From Desulfovibrio porci (lineage in GTDB: Bacteria > Desulfobacterota > Desulfovibrionia > Desulfovibrionales > Desulfovibrionaceae), in contig NZ_VUMH01000005.1 in the NCBI RefSeq assembly GCF_009696265.1, positions 1-64,000 of the forward strand: a stretch of 64,000 nt of DNA, in the 5' to 3' direction. The notes under the pieces were generated by a model, which worked only from the letters and a program-made list of their open reading frames with translations, was not told the origin of the DNA and ran no database searches. Both the position numbers and the translations under genes were made by a program. Positions 8,705 through 17,424 of the stretch are shown here, piece after piece (position 1 is the stretch's first letter; each line of letters starts with the position of its first letter).

Positions 8705-9859
8705 TCAGGCTTTAACCACCAGGCCTGAGGACGGGGGTGGAAGCGCTTCACGCTGAACCTTACGTTGCGGGTCCAGAGCCCACTGAGCGGCATCAAAGGT
8801 AAAGTCCTTCTCCGAGCTGTTGGCAATCTGCCAGCGTACCCGCAGCCTTCCGAGATTTTCGGCCCGCCCGGCCACCCCGCTGGAAAGCATGGAAAACTGG
8901 GCGTCACTGTGGGGGATGGCTCCGCGAGGCGTCTGGCGGAAAAGCTGCTCCAGATGCAAACGGCTGTCAGCGGAGAAATTCACGCCGGGCACCAGCGGCG
9001 CGAGGCCCCGGCCGCCTTCCGTTCTGCCGGTGGCGGTACGGCGCACTTGCTGCAAAAGGGCCGCCCCACCGGGCATGGCGACATTGAGCAGGAGTTTTTC
9101 AGCGCCGCCCAATTCGTCTCCCCAGGAGTTCTGTTTGGCGTCCGCCGTGCGGATGGCCCAGACGACATTCTGAAAGTCGGCGGCGTAGCTCGTGTTTTGT
9201 CTGCCGGCCATGTGCAGAACTTTGTAAAAGAGGCGACGCAGGCGGAAATTGATCAAGCTGGCCATAGGAATAAAACGCATGGGTTCGCCCTCGGAAGGGG
9301 CGGGCCGGTCCGGGTCGAGACAGTAGCCCTGAGCCTCAAACTGCACAACCTCGCCGGGGTGGATGGTGATGACGCCGTTCACCGCCCGGCGGGCGTCTCC
9401 CACGCGGGCGCGCGGTGTGGCCGGAAGAGAGGCGGATTCGGATTCTTTTTTCCGCTTCGCCGTTGGGCCGGAAGCTGGTGGCGGGCGTTGGCCATTATGT
9501 TCTTTCCGCGTGGTTGGTGCAGCTTTTTCCCTCGCTCCGGCGGGTTGCTCGGCCTGTGGAGCGGTTCTGGCGGATTTTTCGCTTTCGTCCGCCACAGAGG
9601 GTGGGGACTCGGCATTCTCTGGCGTGTTTCCCGGGGTATTGCTCACCCAGCGGTTTTCCTTCCCGCTTTCGGGAACAGCTGCATTCCAGGCGGTGCCTGT
9701 GAATTCCTTGAAGATAGCTTTGGCTTCCGCCGGGGAGCCGGGGCTGTATGTCATGTCGGCATCCACGGGCGGCAGGAGAGATCCGGACTGGGAGCGGGAT
9801 ACGCAACCCGTTCCGGCCAGAGCCGTCAGAGTCATCCACAAAAAGGCGCGTCGGTCCAT
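8705..9859 (-). CDS. Putative lipoprotein, function unknown
   Basis: A 384-residue protein. It begins MDRRAFLWMTLTALAGTGC: a short Arg-containing n-region, a hydrophobic core and a cysteine that could be the lipidation site, though the residues before it (GTG) are a poor lipobox. Residues about 60-150 are a low-complexity Pro/Glu/Ala/Lys-rich linker. The C-terminal 230 residues form the conserved-looking domain (ITIHPGEVVQFEAQGYCLDP, FRLRRLFYKVLHMAG). I do not recognise the family. It is probably anchored in the periplasm with the domain held away from the membrane. It converges on the chemoreceptor and shares its terminator. Confidence 0.7.
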   Translation of the reverse strand: MDRRAFLWMTLTALAGTGCVSRSQSGSLLPPVDADMTYSPGSPAEAKAIFKEFTGTAWNAAVPESGKENRWVSNTPGNTPENAESPPSVADESEKSARTAPQAEQPAGAREKAAPTTRKEHNGQRPPPASGPTAKRKKESESASLPATPRARVGDARRAVNGVITIHPGEVVQFEAQGYCLDPDRPAPSEGEPMRFIPMASLINFRLRRLFYKVLHMAGRQNTSYAADFQNVVWAIRTADAKQNSWGDELGGAEKLLLNVAMPGGAALLQQVRRTATGRTEGGRGLAPLVPGVNFSADSRLHLEQLFRQTPRGAIPHSDAQFSMLSSGVAGRAENLGRLRVRWQIANSSEKDFTFDAAQWALDPQRKVQREALPPPSSGLVVKA

Positions 9860-10068
9860 ACTTCCTCCTGCATCAGCGCCACGGGGCTAGCGGACATGCC
9901 GCCTGGCAATATGCAGCTTCCGCGTTTTTGAAGATAGCTTTGGGGCGCGGCTTTGTCCACGCGGTAAAAGCGCGCATTCAGGGCGGCCCCGCATTGACTG
10001 GCTTACGCCGGATCTTTACAATATCACAACGGCACGGCCGTTTTTTATCTTTTGCCTGAAGGATTTTC

Positions 10069-10719
10069 ATGTCGACGCATATTTTCTTTGATCTGGACGG
10101 CACGTTGACGGATTCCAAGCCCGGCATCATCCGTTCCGTGGAACATGCGCTGAATTTTTTTCATATGCATGTGCCGTCTGAACAACTGATCCCCTTTATC
10201 GGACCGCCGCTGCGGGATTCCTTCGCGCCTTTTTTCGACAACGATGCGGCGCGCGTGGATCTGGCTATCCAGAAATACCGGGAATATTACAATGTTAAAG
10301 GTATTTTTGAAAACAGCCTCTATGACGGCATAGCGGACTTATTGCGTGAGCTTCAGGGGCAAGGACGTCGGCTCTGTGTGGCCACATCCAAGCCCGAGCC
10401 GTTTGCCCGCCGGGTTCTGGAGCATTTTCGGATCAACGGCTTTTTTTCTCTTGTGGCCGGGGCTGAGCTGCACGGCGCCCGCAACAACAAGACGGATGTC
10501 TTGCGCTATGCCTGCGCGCAGTGGGGCATTGAGGATATGCGGTCCTGTCTGATGGTGGGAGACCGTAAATATGATGTGCAGGGCGCGCATGCGGTGGGCA
10601 TGGCCTGCGCCGGCGTCTTGTACGGATATGGCTCGCGTGAGGAATTGGCGGAAGCCCGCGCGGACTATCTTTGCGCGACTGTGCCGGATTTGCGGCGTTT
10701 GTTGCTCGGGGAGCTTTAG
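10069..10719 (+). CDS. HAD-superfamily phosphatase, phosphoglycolate phosphatase-like
   Basis: A 216-residue haloacid dehalogenase hydrolase. Motif I is FFDLDGTLTDS with nucleophile Asp8 and Asp10. The cap follows (residues about 15-80), motif II is CVATSKPEP (Thr-Ser), and motif III/IV is MVGDRKYDVQGA. This arrangement is that of subfamily IA enzymes such as Gph or 5'-nucleotidases; the exact substrate cannot be told from sequence. An AAGGA site lies 6 bases before the start. It converges with the HD-GYP gene. Confidence 0.88.
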   Translation: MSTHIFFDLDGTLTDSKPGIIRSVEHALNFFHMHVPSEQLIPFIGPPLRDSFAPFFDNDAARVDLAIQKYREYYNVKGIFENSLYDGIADLLRELQGQGRRLCVATSKPEPFARRVLEHFRINGFFSLVAGAELHGARNNKTDVLRYACAQWGIEDMRSCLMVGDRKYDVQGAHAVGMACAGVLYGYGSREELAEARADYLCATVPDLRRLLLGEL

Positions 10720-10797
10720 AACGGATTACCCCCGAACCGCTATGCGTTCAAGGACTTGTTCAGGCGGACAGCGTGGGGCATTTTGAAAAGGCTGAGC

Positions 10798-12003
10798 TCA
10801 GACAAGAGCTGCTTCGGCGTTTTGATCGCCGAGCAATGCTAGCACGTCGAAACCTGCCGCTTCATCATCCTTGAGCGTACGCGTAATGCTGACATTGCGC
10901 TGCGCCGCCAGATCCATTGTGCGCGGAGCGAGAGGTTGCCCCTCTGGACTTTGGGCGACAATGACACAAGGCTGCGCCGGAAAATTGTGATTGGACCGGG
11001 AAACCACGCCCCGATGCCCCGTGGAAAGCTCCACAAGTGTGCCCACCGGATAAATGCCCAGCATTTTGATGAAGTTTTCCACAAAATCCGGTTTCCAGGC
11101 CTCTCCCCGCATGCCGTACATAATCCCCAGAGCTTTGCTGGGCGGCAGAGGATCCTTATAGACTCTTCTGGCCGAAAGCGCGTCGTAACAGTCGGCTACG
11201 GAAAGAATGTGCGCGTATATGCTGATTTGTCTGCCCACAAGCCGCCGGGGATAACCGGTGCCGTTGTGTTTCTCGTGGTGCTGGACGACGCCGGCGAGGA
11301 TTTCAGAGGCAATGCCCTCTACTTTTTTTAGTTCCTCATAGCCGAGCAGGGCATGAGAGCGCATGATCTCGAATTCCGCATCCGTCAACCGACGTGGTGC
11401 GTTCAAAATCTCGGGAGGGATCAGTTCCTTGCCGATGTCATGAAACAGACCGGCCATACCCACCAGATGCAGCTTTGAATCGTCAAACCCGAGATAACGG
11501 GCAAAGGCTACTGCAAATATGGTCACATTGACGGAGTGAACATAGGTATATTCATCATACGTCTTCAGCTTTGACAGGGAAATCAGGGCATCCGCATTGC
11601 GGCTGAGGCTGCTGATGATGCCTTCCACATAAGGCTCTGAAGCAGCAATATCCACAGGGCCGCTCTGAATGGAGCGCATGAACTTTTTTACATGTCTGAA
11701 CGAGTCGGCATACACAGTCCGCGCCTGTACCAGCTCTTCAGCCAGAGGCGCGCGCGCTTCATCTTTCCGGGGCGCATCCCCCGCGCCGTCGAGGGACATT
11801 TCCTGCTTGGGACATACGTGCGACTGCTCCGGGTCGTAATACGCCTCAGTATATCCCTGCCCGATAATCTCGGCTATTTTTTCTTCAGACGCTATCAACC
11901 CTTGTTCGGCGTACAACATGGGCGCTTTGAGCCAGGATATGCCCGTATCAACGACGTACATGCCGGGCTGAAGATCTGCGACAGCTATTTTAATAGGAGG
12001 CAT
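10798..12003 (-). CDS. HD-GYP c-di-GMP phosphodiesterase
   Basis: A 401-residue protein. Residues about 1-130 match the DUF3391 region often found before HD-GYP domains (VADLQPGMYVVDTGISW). The HD-GYP domain carries the metal-binding HD pair at 188-189 (GLFHDIGKELIP) and the HHEKHNGTGYP signature at 242-252, with the GYP intact, so hydrolysis of c-di-GMP is likely. No membrane segment is seen. Together with the PilZ receptor upstream and the GGDEF-EAL protein downstream it gives this region several points of c-di-GMP control. The ribosome-binding site is weak. Confidence 0.92.
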   Translation of the reverse strand: MPPIKIAVADLQPGMYVVDTGISWLKAPMLYAEQGLIASEEKIAEIIGQGYTEAYYDPEQSHVCPKQEMSLDGAGDAPRKDEARAPLAEELVQARTVYADSFRHVKKFMRSIQSGPVDIAASEPYVEGIISSLSRNADALISLSKLKTYDEYTYVHSVNVTIFAVAFARYLGFDDSKLHLVGMAGLFHDIGKELIPPEILNAPRRLTDAEFEIMRSHALLGYEELKKVEGIASEILAGVVQHHEKHNGTGYPRRLVGRQISIYAHILSVADCYDALSARRVYKDPLPPSKALGIMYGMRGEAWKPDFVENFIKMLGIYPVGTLVELSTGHRGVVSRSNHNFPAQPCVIVAQSPEGQPLAPRTMDLAAQRNVSITRTLKDDEAAGFDVLALLGDQNAEAALV

Positions 12004-12086
12004 TGAAAAAACAGACTTTTCTGAGTGTGGACATTACTCAGATAGTTATCAGCCCGTTGGCTGTTCTAATGTCATGGGAACAACAG

Positions 12087-13310
12087 CTAGCCGATGTCCC
12101 AGTCCAGGCCGAAGGTGTCGTGCAGAATACGCACGGCAAGTTCAACGTACTTTTCCTGAATCAGGATGGTGATCTTGATTTCCGAGGTGCTGATCATCAA
12201 AATATTGATGCCTTCCTGGGTAAGAGCCGCGAAGGCCCGCGCGGCCACGCCGGAATGATTGCGCATGCCCACGCCGATGGCCGAAACCTTGGCCACGCTC
12301 ACGTCGTGCAGTACTTCCGAGGCGCCGGTTTTCCGGGCCACTTCGGTCATGAGCTCCAGCGTCTGCGGCAGATCCTTGCGGGAGATGGTGAAGGTCATGT
12401 CGGTGTGGCCGTCCTGGCTGGTGTTTTGGACGATCATGTCCACCAGAACGCCCTTTTCGGAAAGGGGGCCGAAGACGGACGCGGCCATCCCGGGCACGTC
12501 GGGCAGATCGCGCAGAGTCACGCGGGCCTGGTCTTTGTCGTAAGCAATGCCGGAAACGAGAACAGCTTCCATGCTGGAGTCCTCCTGAGTGACAAGAGTG
12601 CCGGGGTCATCGCTGAACGTGGAGCGCACACGCACAGGGACTTTATATTTTTTGGCGAATTCCACGGAGCGGATATGCAGGACTTTGGCCCCCATGCTGG
12701 CCATTTCCAGCATTTCTTCATAGGCCACGCGGTCCATTTTGCGGGCTGTGGAGCAGATGTTGGGATCTGTGGTGTAGACGCCGTCAACATCCGTATATAT
12801 CTCGCACTCTGCTGAATCCAAGGCGGCGGCAAGGGCCACAGCCGAGGTGTCCGACCCTCCGCGTCCGAGCGTAGTGATGCGCCCGTCTTCGGTGCAGCCC
12901 TGAAAACCGGCTACCACCAGCACGTCGTGCTGGTCGAGATGGGCGCGCAGCACCTTGCTGTCAATGGACAAAATACGCGCGCGGCCGAAATCGTCGTCCG
13001 TGGTGACGGGAATCTGTCCGCCCAGCAGCGAACGGGCACGAATGCCGATATCTTTGAGCAGCATGGTGAAAAGGCTGATGGAAACCTGCTCGCCGGTGGA
13101 AACCAGCACGTCGCATTCCGCCTTGTCAGGCGTGGGCGACCATTCATCGGCCAGGGCCAGCAGTTTGTTGGTTTCCCCGGCACGGGCCGACAGCACGGCA
13201 ATGACCTTGTTGCCGCGTTTGAGGCCGTCCAGCACCTTTTCACGCACTTGTTTCATACTCTCCAGCGTCGCCACTGAAGTGCCGCCGAATTTCTGTACGA
13301 GAATTTTCAT
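12087..13310 (-). CDS. lysC: Aspartate kinase
   Basis: A 407-residue aspartokinase, the first step of the lysine, threonine and methionine pathway. The kinase motif KFGGTSV is at residues 7-13, GRGGSDTSAVALAAAL and DVDGVYTTDP follow, and two ACT domains fill the C-terminal third (VRVTLRDLPDVPGMAA; ISTSEIKITILI), the usual feedback-binding sites. The start at MKILVQKFGG was chosen by alignment to the family; an in-frame upstream extension is possible. It is the last gene of the acpS-nnr-tsaE-lysC run. Confidence 0.95.
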   Translation of the reverse strand: MKILVQKFGGTSVATLESMKQVREKVLDGLKRGNKVIAVLSARAGETNKLLALADEWSPTPDKAECDVLVSTGEQVSISLFTMLLKDIGIRARSLLGGQIPVTTDDDFGRARILSIDSKVLRAHLDQHDVLVVAGFQGCTEDGRITTLGRGGSDTSAVALAAALDSAECEIYTDVDGVYTTDPNICSTARKMDRVAYEEMLEMASMGAKVLHIRSVEFAKKYKVPVRVRSTFSDDPGTLVTQEDSSMEAVLVSGIAYDKDQARVTLRDLPDVPGMAASVFGPLSEKGVLVDMIVQNTSQDGHTDMTFTISRKDLPQTLELMTEVARKTGASEVLHDVSVAKVSAIGVGMRNHSGVAARAFAALTQEGINILMISTSEIKITILIQEKYVELAVRILHDTFGLDWDIG

Positions 13311-13367
13311 GCCTGTATCCATTGTCCGCGATTTGTCATAGTGCGCAGCCAGCCTGCGCATCGGGAC

Positions 13368-13850
13368 TCATCCGTCGCTTTCCGGCCACTGCGCACACAG
13401 GCTTTGCAGCAGGGCCGTAGCGCCGGGCCCGCGTGCTTGCAGTGTTATCAAGCGACTTTCTTCGCACGCTTGTAGCGAGATGTCCAGAATTTCTTCCGGC
13501 AGATCAGCCGGGGGAAGGTATTCAGCCCATTCCACCACGGTCAGAATGGCGGGATTTTCCAGACCGTCCAGGATTTCGTCAGGCAGGCCGCCCGGGCTGC
13601 GGTACAAATCGCAGTGCAGTATCGGCGGCGTGGTGGGATAATGGTTGCACAGGGTAAAAGAAGGGCTCGCCACTTCCGCCTCGTCGCCGCCGGGTAAAGC
13701 CTGGACCAGTACGCTGGTCAGGGTGGTCTTGCCGCTGCCCAGAGGGCCGCGCAGCAGCAGCGCGCGCACGCCGGAGCCCGGCAGATGGGCGGCCAGCCAG
13801 CGGCCCATACGGCGCGTTTCCTCAAGATTGCGCAACACTATTCCGGCCAC
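13368..13850 (-). CDS. tsaE: tRNA threonylcarbamoyladenosine biosynthesis ATPase TsaE
   Basis: A 160-residue P-loop protein. Walker A is GPLGSGKTT (35-43), then SPSFTL and CDLYR, and VVEWAEYL near residue 108, the conserved TsaE pattern. TsaE is the ATPase of the TsaBDE complex that makes t6A37 in ANN-decoding tRNAs. Its start overlaps the end of nnr by 13 bases. The pairing of nnr with tsaE is common in bacteria. Confidence 0.93.
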   Translation of the reverse strand: MAGIVLRNLEETRRMGRWLAAHLPGSGVRALLLRGPLGSGKTTLTSVLVQALPGGDEAEVASPSFTLCNHYPTTPPILHCDLYRSPGGLPDEILDGLENPAILTVVEWAEYLPPADLPEEILDISLQACEESRLITLQARGPGATALLQSLCAQWPESDG

Positions 13851-15460
13851 GGCAGCACCTCCTGGCGGATCTGATCCGTTGTGGCGTACGTGAGGCCTGT
13901 CCGGACCTTGGGCAGGGCATCGGCCAGTTCGGAGGCCCTGTTGCCGCGTTCCGGCCAGGTGGCGGCGCAGAGGCGGCCCGCCAGAGCGTGCAGCGCCACT
14001 CCCACGCCCGCCACGCCGAGGCTGGGCAGATCCGCGCCGTCGCCGCGCGCCAACAGCCCGCCCAGGCAGCCCGCCAACACGTCGCCTGAACCGCCCATAG
14101 CCAGTTGCGGCACGTCATAGGGACTGACCAGCAGTGGCGCGCCTGACTGTCCGACCAGTGTGCCCGCGCCTTTCAACACAACAACGCCCGCGCAGCGGGA
14201 ACACAGCCTGGCCAGCGCGGCTGGTCTGGCGGCCTGGATTTCGCTTGTGGAGCAGGCCAGCAGGGCCGCCGCTTCGCCGGGATGGGGCGTCAGAATGTCG
14301 CGTTCCGTCAGCTGCTCCAGCAGGGCGGGGCGGCGTGCCAGCAGCATCAGGGCGTCGGCGTCAAAAACCGTGGGCGGGCGCTGCGACAGATTCAGCAGGG
14401 CCTCCAGAAAGCGGGCCGCGTCCTCGCCGCGTCCCATGCCGGGTCCCGCCACCAGAGCCGTGCAGCGCGCGCAAAGCTCTTGCAACGCTTCGGACACGCT
14501 GTCAGGCCACTGGTGCGCGCCGGGCCCGGTCAGGGCCAAAGTCATGATTTCCGGCCAGCCGCTTTTGATGTCCGCCAGCGCGGCTGCCGGAGCTGCCGCC
14601 GTCACGAGGCCCGCGCCCGCGCGCAAGGCCGCCCGTGCCGCCAGGTGGGCAGCGCCGCTGAGCCCCGGCGCGCCGCCCAGTACCAGCGCATGCCCAAAGC
14701 TGTTTTTATAGCTGTTCTCCGGCAGGCCGGGCAGAGCGCGCAGGCAACGCCCGTCAAGAAGATACGCGCCGCACGGGCACGCGTCACGCGTTACAGCCGG
14801 GATGCCGATGGCGCGGACATGCAGGCGGCCGGTCCAGGGACGGGCCCAGGGCAGAATCAGGCCGGGTTTTGCCGCCGCAAAACTGACAGTGGCCGTGGCC
14901 CGTACCGCCACGGGCGACGGCCGGCCGCTTGTGCCGTTGAGTCCGGAGGGGATATCCAGGGCCAGGACAAAGCGGGAAGGCACCAGCTGGTTGATGCGCT
15001 CAACGATTGTCCGCAGGGTGGGACGCAGTTCGCCGTTGAAGCCGGTGCCCAGCAGTCCGTCCACCAGAATGTCCGGCGGTTCTTGCCAGTCGTGCCGGGC
15101 CAGCGGGGCAAAGGGCACGCCGACGGACCGGGCTATGCGAAGATGCTTGGCCGTGACGCCCTTGTACGCGCCCAGCGCTTTTGTGTGCAGCACCAGCGGC
15201 CGCGCGCCTGCATCCAGCAGATGGCGGGCCAGACAGGCGGCATCGCCGCCGTTGTTGCCGCTGCCCATGAACAGCCATACCGTCTGTCCGGCCAGATGCG
15301 GGCGGTAGGCGCGCAGTACGTCAAAGGCCGCTCTGGCCGCGTTTTCCATCAGCAGGACTTCCGGCAGGCCCAATTTCACGGCCGCCGCGTCCCAGGCCCG
15401 CATTTCAGCGGGCAGTGGCAGGGGAGGGAGGAGTTCTAAGAATTCGGCAAGGCTGCGCAT
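13838..15460 (-). CDS. nnr: Bifunctional NAD(P)HX epimerase/dehydratase
   Basis: A 540-residue fusion that repairs hydrated NAD(P)H. The N-terminal epimerase (NnrE, about 1-220) has FMGSGNNGGDAACLARHL and DILVDGLLGTGFNG. The C-terminal ADP-dependent dehydratase (NnrD, about 225-540) has TPHPGEAAALL, VVLKGAGTLV and MGGSGDVLAGCLGGLLARG, the nucleotide-binding motif. Length and domain order are those of E. coli YjeF. The start codon overlaps the stop of acpS (TAATG), which implies translational coupling. Confidence 0.95.
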   Translation of the reverse strand: MRSLAEFLELLPPLPLPAEMRAWDAAAVKLGLPEVLLMENAARAAFDVLRAYRPHLAGQTVWLFMGSGNNGGDAACLARHLLDAGARPLVLHTKALGAYKGVTAKHLRIARSVGVPFAPLARHDWQEPPDILVDGLLGTGFNGELRPTLRTIVERINQLVPSRFVLALDIPSGLNGTSGRPSPVAVRATATVSFAAAKPGLILPWARPWTGRLHVRAIGIPAVTRDACPCGAYLLDGRCLRALPGLPENSYKNSFGHALVLGGAPGLSGAAHLAARAALRAGAGLVTAAAPAAALADIKSGWPEIMTLALTGPGAHQWPDSVSEALQELCARCTALVAGPGMGRGEDAARFLEALLNLSQRPPTVFDADALMLLARRPALLEQLTERDILTPHPGEAAALLACSTSEIQAARPAALARLCSRCAGVVVLKGAGTLVGQSGAPLLVSPYDVPQLAMGGSGDVLAGCLGGLLARGDGADLPSLGVAGVGVALHALAGRLCAATWPERGNRASELADALPKVRTGLTYATTDQIRQEVLPWPE

Positions 15461-15831
15461 TATGTCTCCAGAATGACGACAGCCACGGCTACGCTGCGTT
15501 CATGGCTGATGGAAAGGCGGCTGTGCCGCACGCCCAGACGTTGGGCCCGGGCCAGAGCCTGATCCAGAAAGCGAAGCTGCGGTTCACCGAGCGCGTTGCG
15601 GCCCGTTTCGATCTGCCGGGGGCCGACGCCCCGGCTGAAACCCGTGCCCAGCGCCTTGACCGCCGCTTCCTTGGCGGCGAAGCGTCCGGCGATATAGGGC
15701 AGGGGCTGGGCAGGCAGGGATGCCAGCTCCGTCGGCGTAAGAAATTTTTCCAGAAAGCGGCGTCCAAATTTTTCATACACCTTGGCAAGGCGTGCCATCT
15801 CGGCAATGTCTATGCCCAGTCCGACGATCAT
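15460..15831 (-). CDS. acpS: Holo-[acyl-carrier-protein] synthase
   Basis: A 123-residue phosphopantetheinyl transferase. MIVGLGIDIAEMARL carries the Mg-binding Asp8, and FAAKEAAVKALGTG is the second family motif; SISHERSVAVA is the C-terminal end. It moves 4'-phosphopantetheine from CoA to acyl carrier proteins. The start has a strong GGAGGAAC site upstream and fits the family length. It is the first gene of the minus-strand run and is divergent from the UDP-glucose dehydrogenase gene. The accessory ACP at the left edge would need such an enzyme. Confidence 0.94.
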   Translation of the reverse strand: MIVGLGIDIAEMARLAKVYEKFGRRFLEKFLTPTELASLPAQPLPYIAGRFAAKEAAVKALGTGFSRGVGPRQIETGRNALGEPQLRFLDQALARAQRLGVRHSRLSISHERSVAVAVVILET

Positions 15832-15889
15832 GCTCCGTTCCTCCGCGGGAGAGCCGTTGACCGTCCCGTCTGTCCTGGCCGCCTGATGG

Positions 15890-15918
15890 TTGCCCATTGG
15901 CGAAAAATAACGTATACT
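15890..15918 (+). promoter_or_regulatory. Sigma-70-type promoter for the UDP-glucose dehydrogenase gene
   Basis: TTGCCC and TATACT are spaced by exactly 17 bases and lie about 90 bases before the start codon. They leave a transcription start near 15925. Confidence 0.55.
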
Positions 15919-16006
15919 GACATATTCGAGAACACTATTCTGACCCGTTCTAGGCCGGGGCGTCAAGCCTGTTGAGGGTCGAAGAACGCAGGGAGAACAG
16001 CATACC

Positions 16007-17344
16007 ATGAAATTGTGCATCGTCGGTACAGGCTATGTGGGACTGGTCAGCGCGGCCTGCTTCGCGGAAATGGGCAATACGGTGATTTGCGTGGATGTGA
16101 ACCCCGCTGTGGTGGAAAAACTCAACGCCGGTTCCGTGCATATCTTTGAGCCCGGCCTGGAACCCATGGTGCGGCGCAGTCGCGCTGACGGCCGGCTGTC
16201 CTTCACCACCAGCCTTGAAGAAGGCATCGCCGGCGCGGACTGCGCCTTCATCTGCGTGGGCACGCCGCCGCAGCCGGACGGTTCCTGCGATCTGAGCTAC
16301 GTGCGTCAGGTGGCTCATGAAATCGGCCGTTATATGCGGAATGAGCTGGTGGTGGTGGATAAATCCACTGTGCCCGTGGGCACCGCCGACATGGTGCGCG
16401 GCATCATCAAGGAAGAGCTGGCCGCACGCGGCCTGGATCTGAACGTGGACGTGGTGTCCAACCCTGAATTTCTCAAGGAAGGCGACGCCATTTCGGACTT
16501 CATGAAGCCGGACCGGGTGGTTCTGGGCACGGATTCCGAACGGGCGGCTTCCATCATGCGCGAGCTGTATTCCCCCTTTGCCCGCACCAGGGAAAAACTC
16601 ATTGTGATGGGTGTGCGCAGCGCGGAAATGACCAAGTACGCGGCCAACTGCATGTTGGCCACCAAGATTTCCTTCATCAATGAAATTGCCACCATCTGCG
16701 AAAGGGTGGGGGCCGACGTGCGCGACGTGCGCACGGGCATCGGTTCGGATTCGCGCATCGGCTATCAGTTCATTTATCCGGGCGTGGGTTACGGCGGTTC
16801 CTGCTTTCCCAAGGACGTCAAGGCCCTGATCCAGACGGCGGAAAGCGCCGGAGTGGAGCCCATGCTGCTCAATGCCGTGGAGGCGGTCAACGCCCGGCAG
16901 AAAAAGCATATGGCCGAACGCATTCAGGAGTATTTCGAACCGCAGGGCGGCGTCAAAGGTAAGACGCTGGCGCTCTGGGGCCTGGCTTTCAAGGCCAACA
17001 CCGACGACATGCGTGAGGCCGCTTCCATCGACATCATCAATGCGCTTACCGCCGCGGGCATGAAGATCCGCGCGTTTGATCCCGTGGCCGCCGACAACGC
17101 GCGCCGTATTTTCAAGGGCAATGAACTGGTGGAGATTCTGGACGATCAGTACGCTCTCTGCCGGGGGGCTCAGGCGCTGCTGGTGGTGACGGAGTGGAAT
17201 CAGTTCCGCAACCCGGATTTTGCGCGTATCAAAACCCTGCTGACCGCGCCTCTGCTGTTTGACGGGCGCAATCTCTATTCGCCGTCAGCCATGGCCGAAC
17301 GCGGCTTTGCCTACTTCTGCATCGGCCGCCCCACGGGGGTATAG
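16007..17344 (+). CDS. ugd: UDP-glucose 6-dehydrogenase
   Basis: A 445-residue NAD-dependent enzyme that oxidises UDP-glucose to UDP-glucuronate for surface polysaccharides. The Rossmann motif is GTGYVGL (7-13), NPEFLKEGDAI is at about 152-162, and the catalytic Cys266 sits in GVGYGGSCFPKD. The C-terminal UDP-binding domain begins after about residue 310 (LWGLAFKANTDDMREA). Length is normal. It stands alone between a promoter and a strong terminator. Confidence 0.95.
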   Translation: MKLCIVGTGYVGLVSAACFAEMGNTVICVDVNPAVVEKLNAGSVHIFEPGLEPMVRRSRADGRLSFTTSLEEGIAGADCAFICVGTPPQPDGSCDLSYVRQVAHEIGRYMRNELVVVDKSTVPVGTADMVRGIIKEELAARGLDLNVDVVSNPEFLKEGDAISDFMKPDRVVLGTDSERAASIMRELYSPFARTREKLIVMGVRSAEMTKYAANCMLATKISFINEIATICERVGADVRDVRTGIGSDSRIGYQFIYPGVGYGGSCFPKDVKALIQTAESAGVEPMLLNAVEAVNARQKKHMAERIQEYFEPQGGVKGKTLALWGLAFKANTDDMREAASIDIINALTAAGMKIRAFDPVAADNARRIFKGNELVEILDDQYALCRGAQALLVVTEWNQFRNPDFARIKTLLTAPLLFDGRNLYSPSAMAERGFAYFCIGRPTGV

Positions 17345-17363
17345 CTTCTTCCGGTCAAAAAAC

Positions 17364-17397
17364 GCCGGCCGGAGCCGTATCTTCGGCCCCGGCCGGC
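17364..17397. terminator. Terminator between ugd and the rhomboid gene
   Basis: Perfect 9-base GCCGGCCGG/CCGGCCGGC arms with a run of A's on the left and no long T-run on the right. It can serve both convergent genes. Confidence 0.65.
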
Positions 17398-17424
17398 CTC
17401 GTTCCGTCCATTTTTTCGCAACGC

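Noticed and set aside
14282..15439. A 385-codon plus-strand frame opposite nnr
   Set aside because: Gln/Arg/Ala-rich translation with no domain; nnr is certain.
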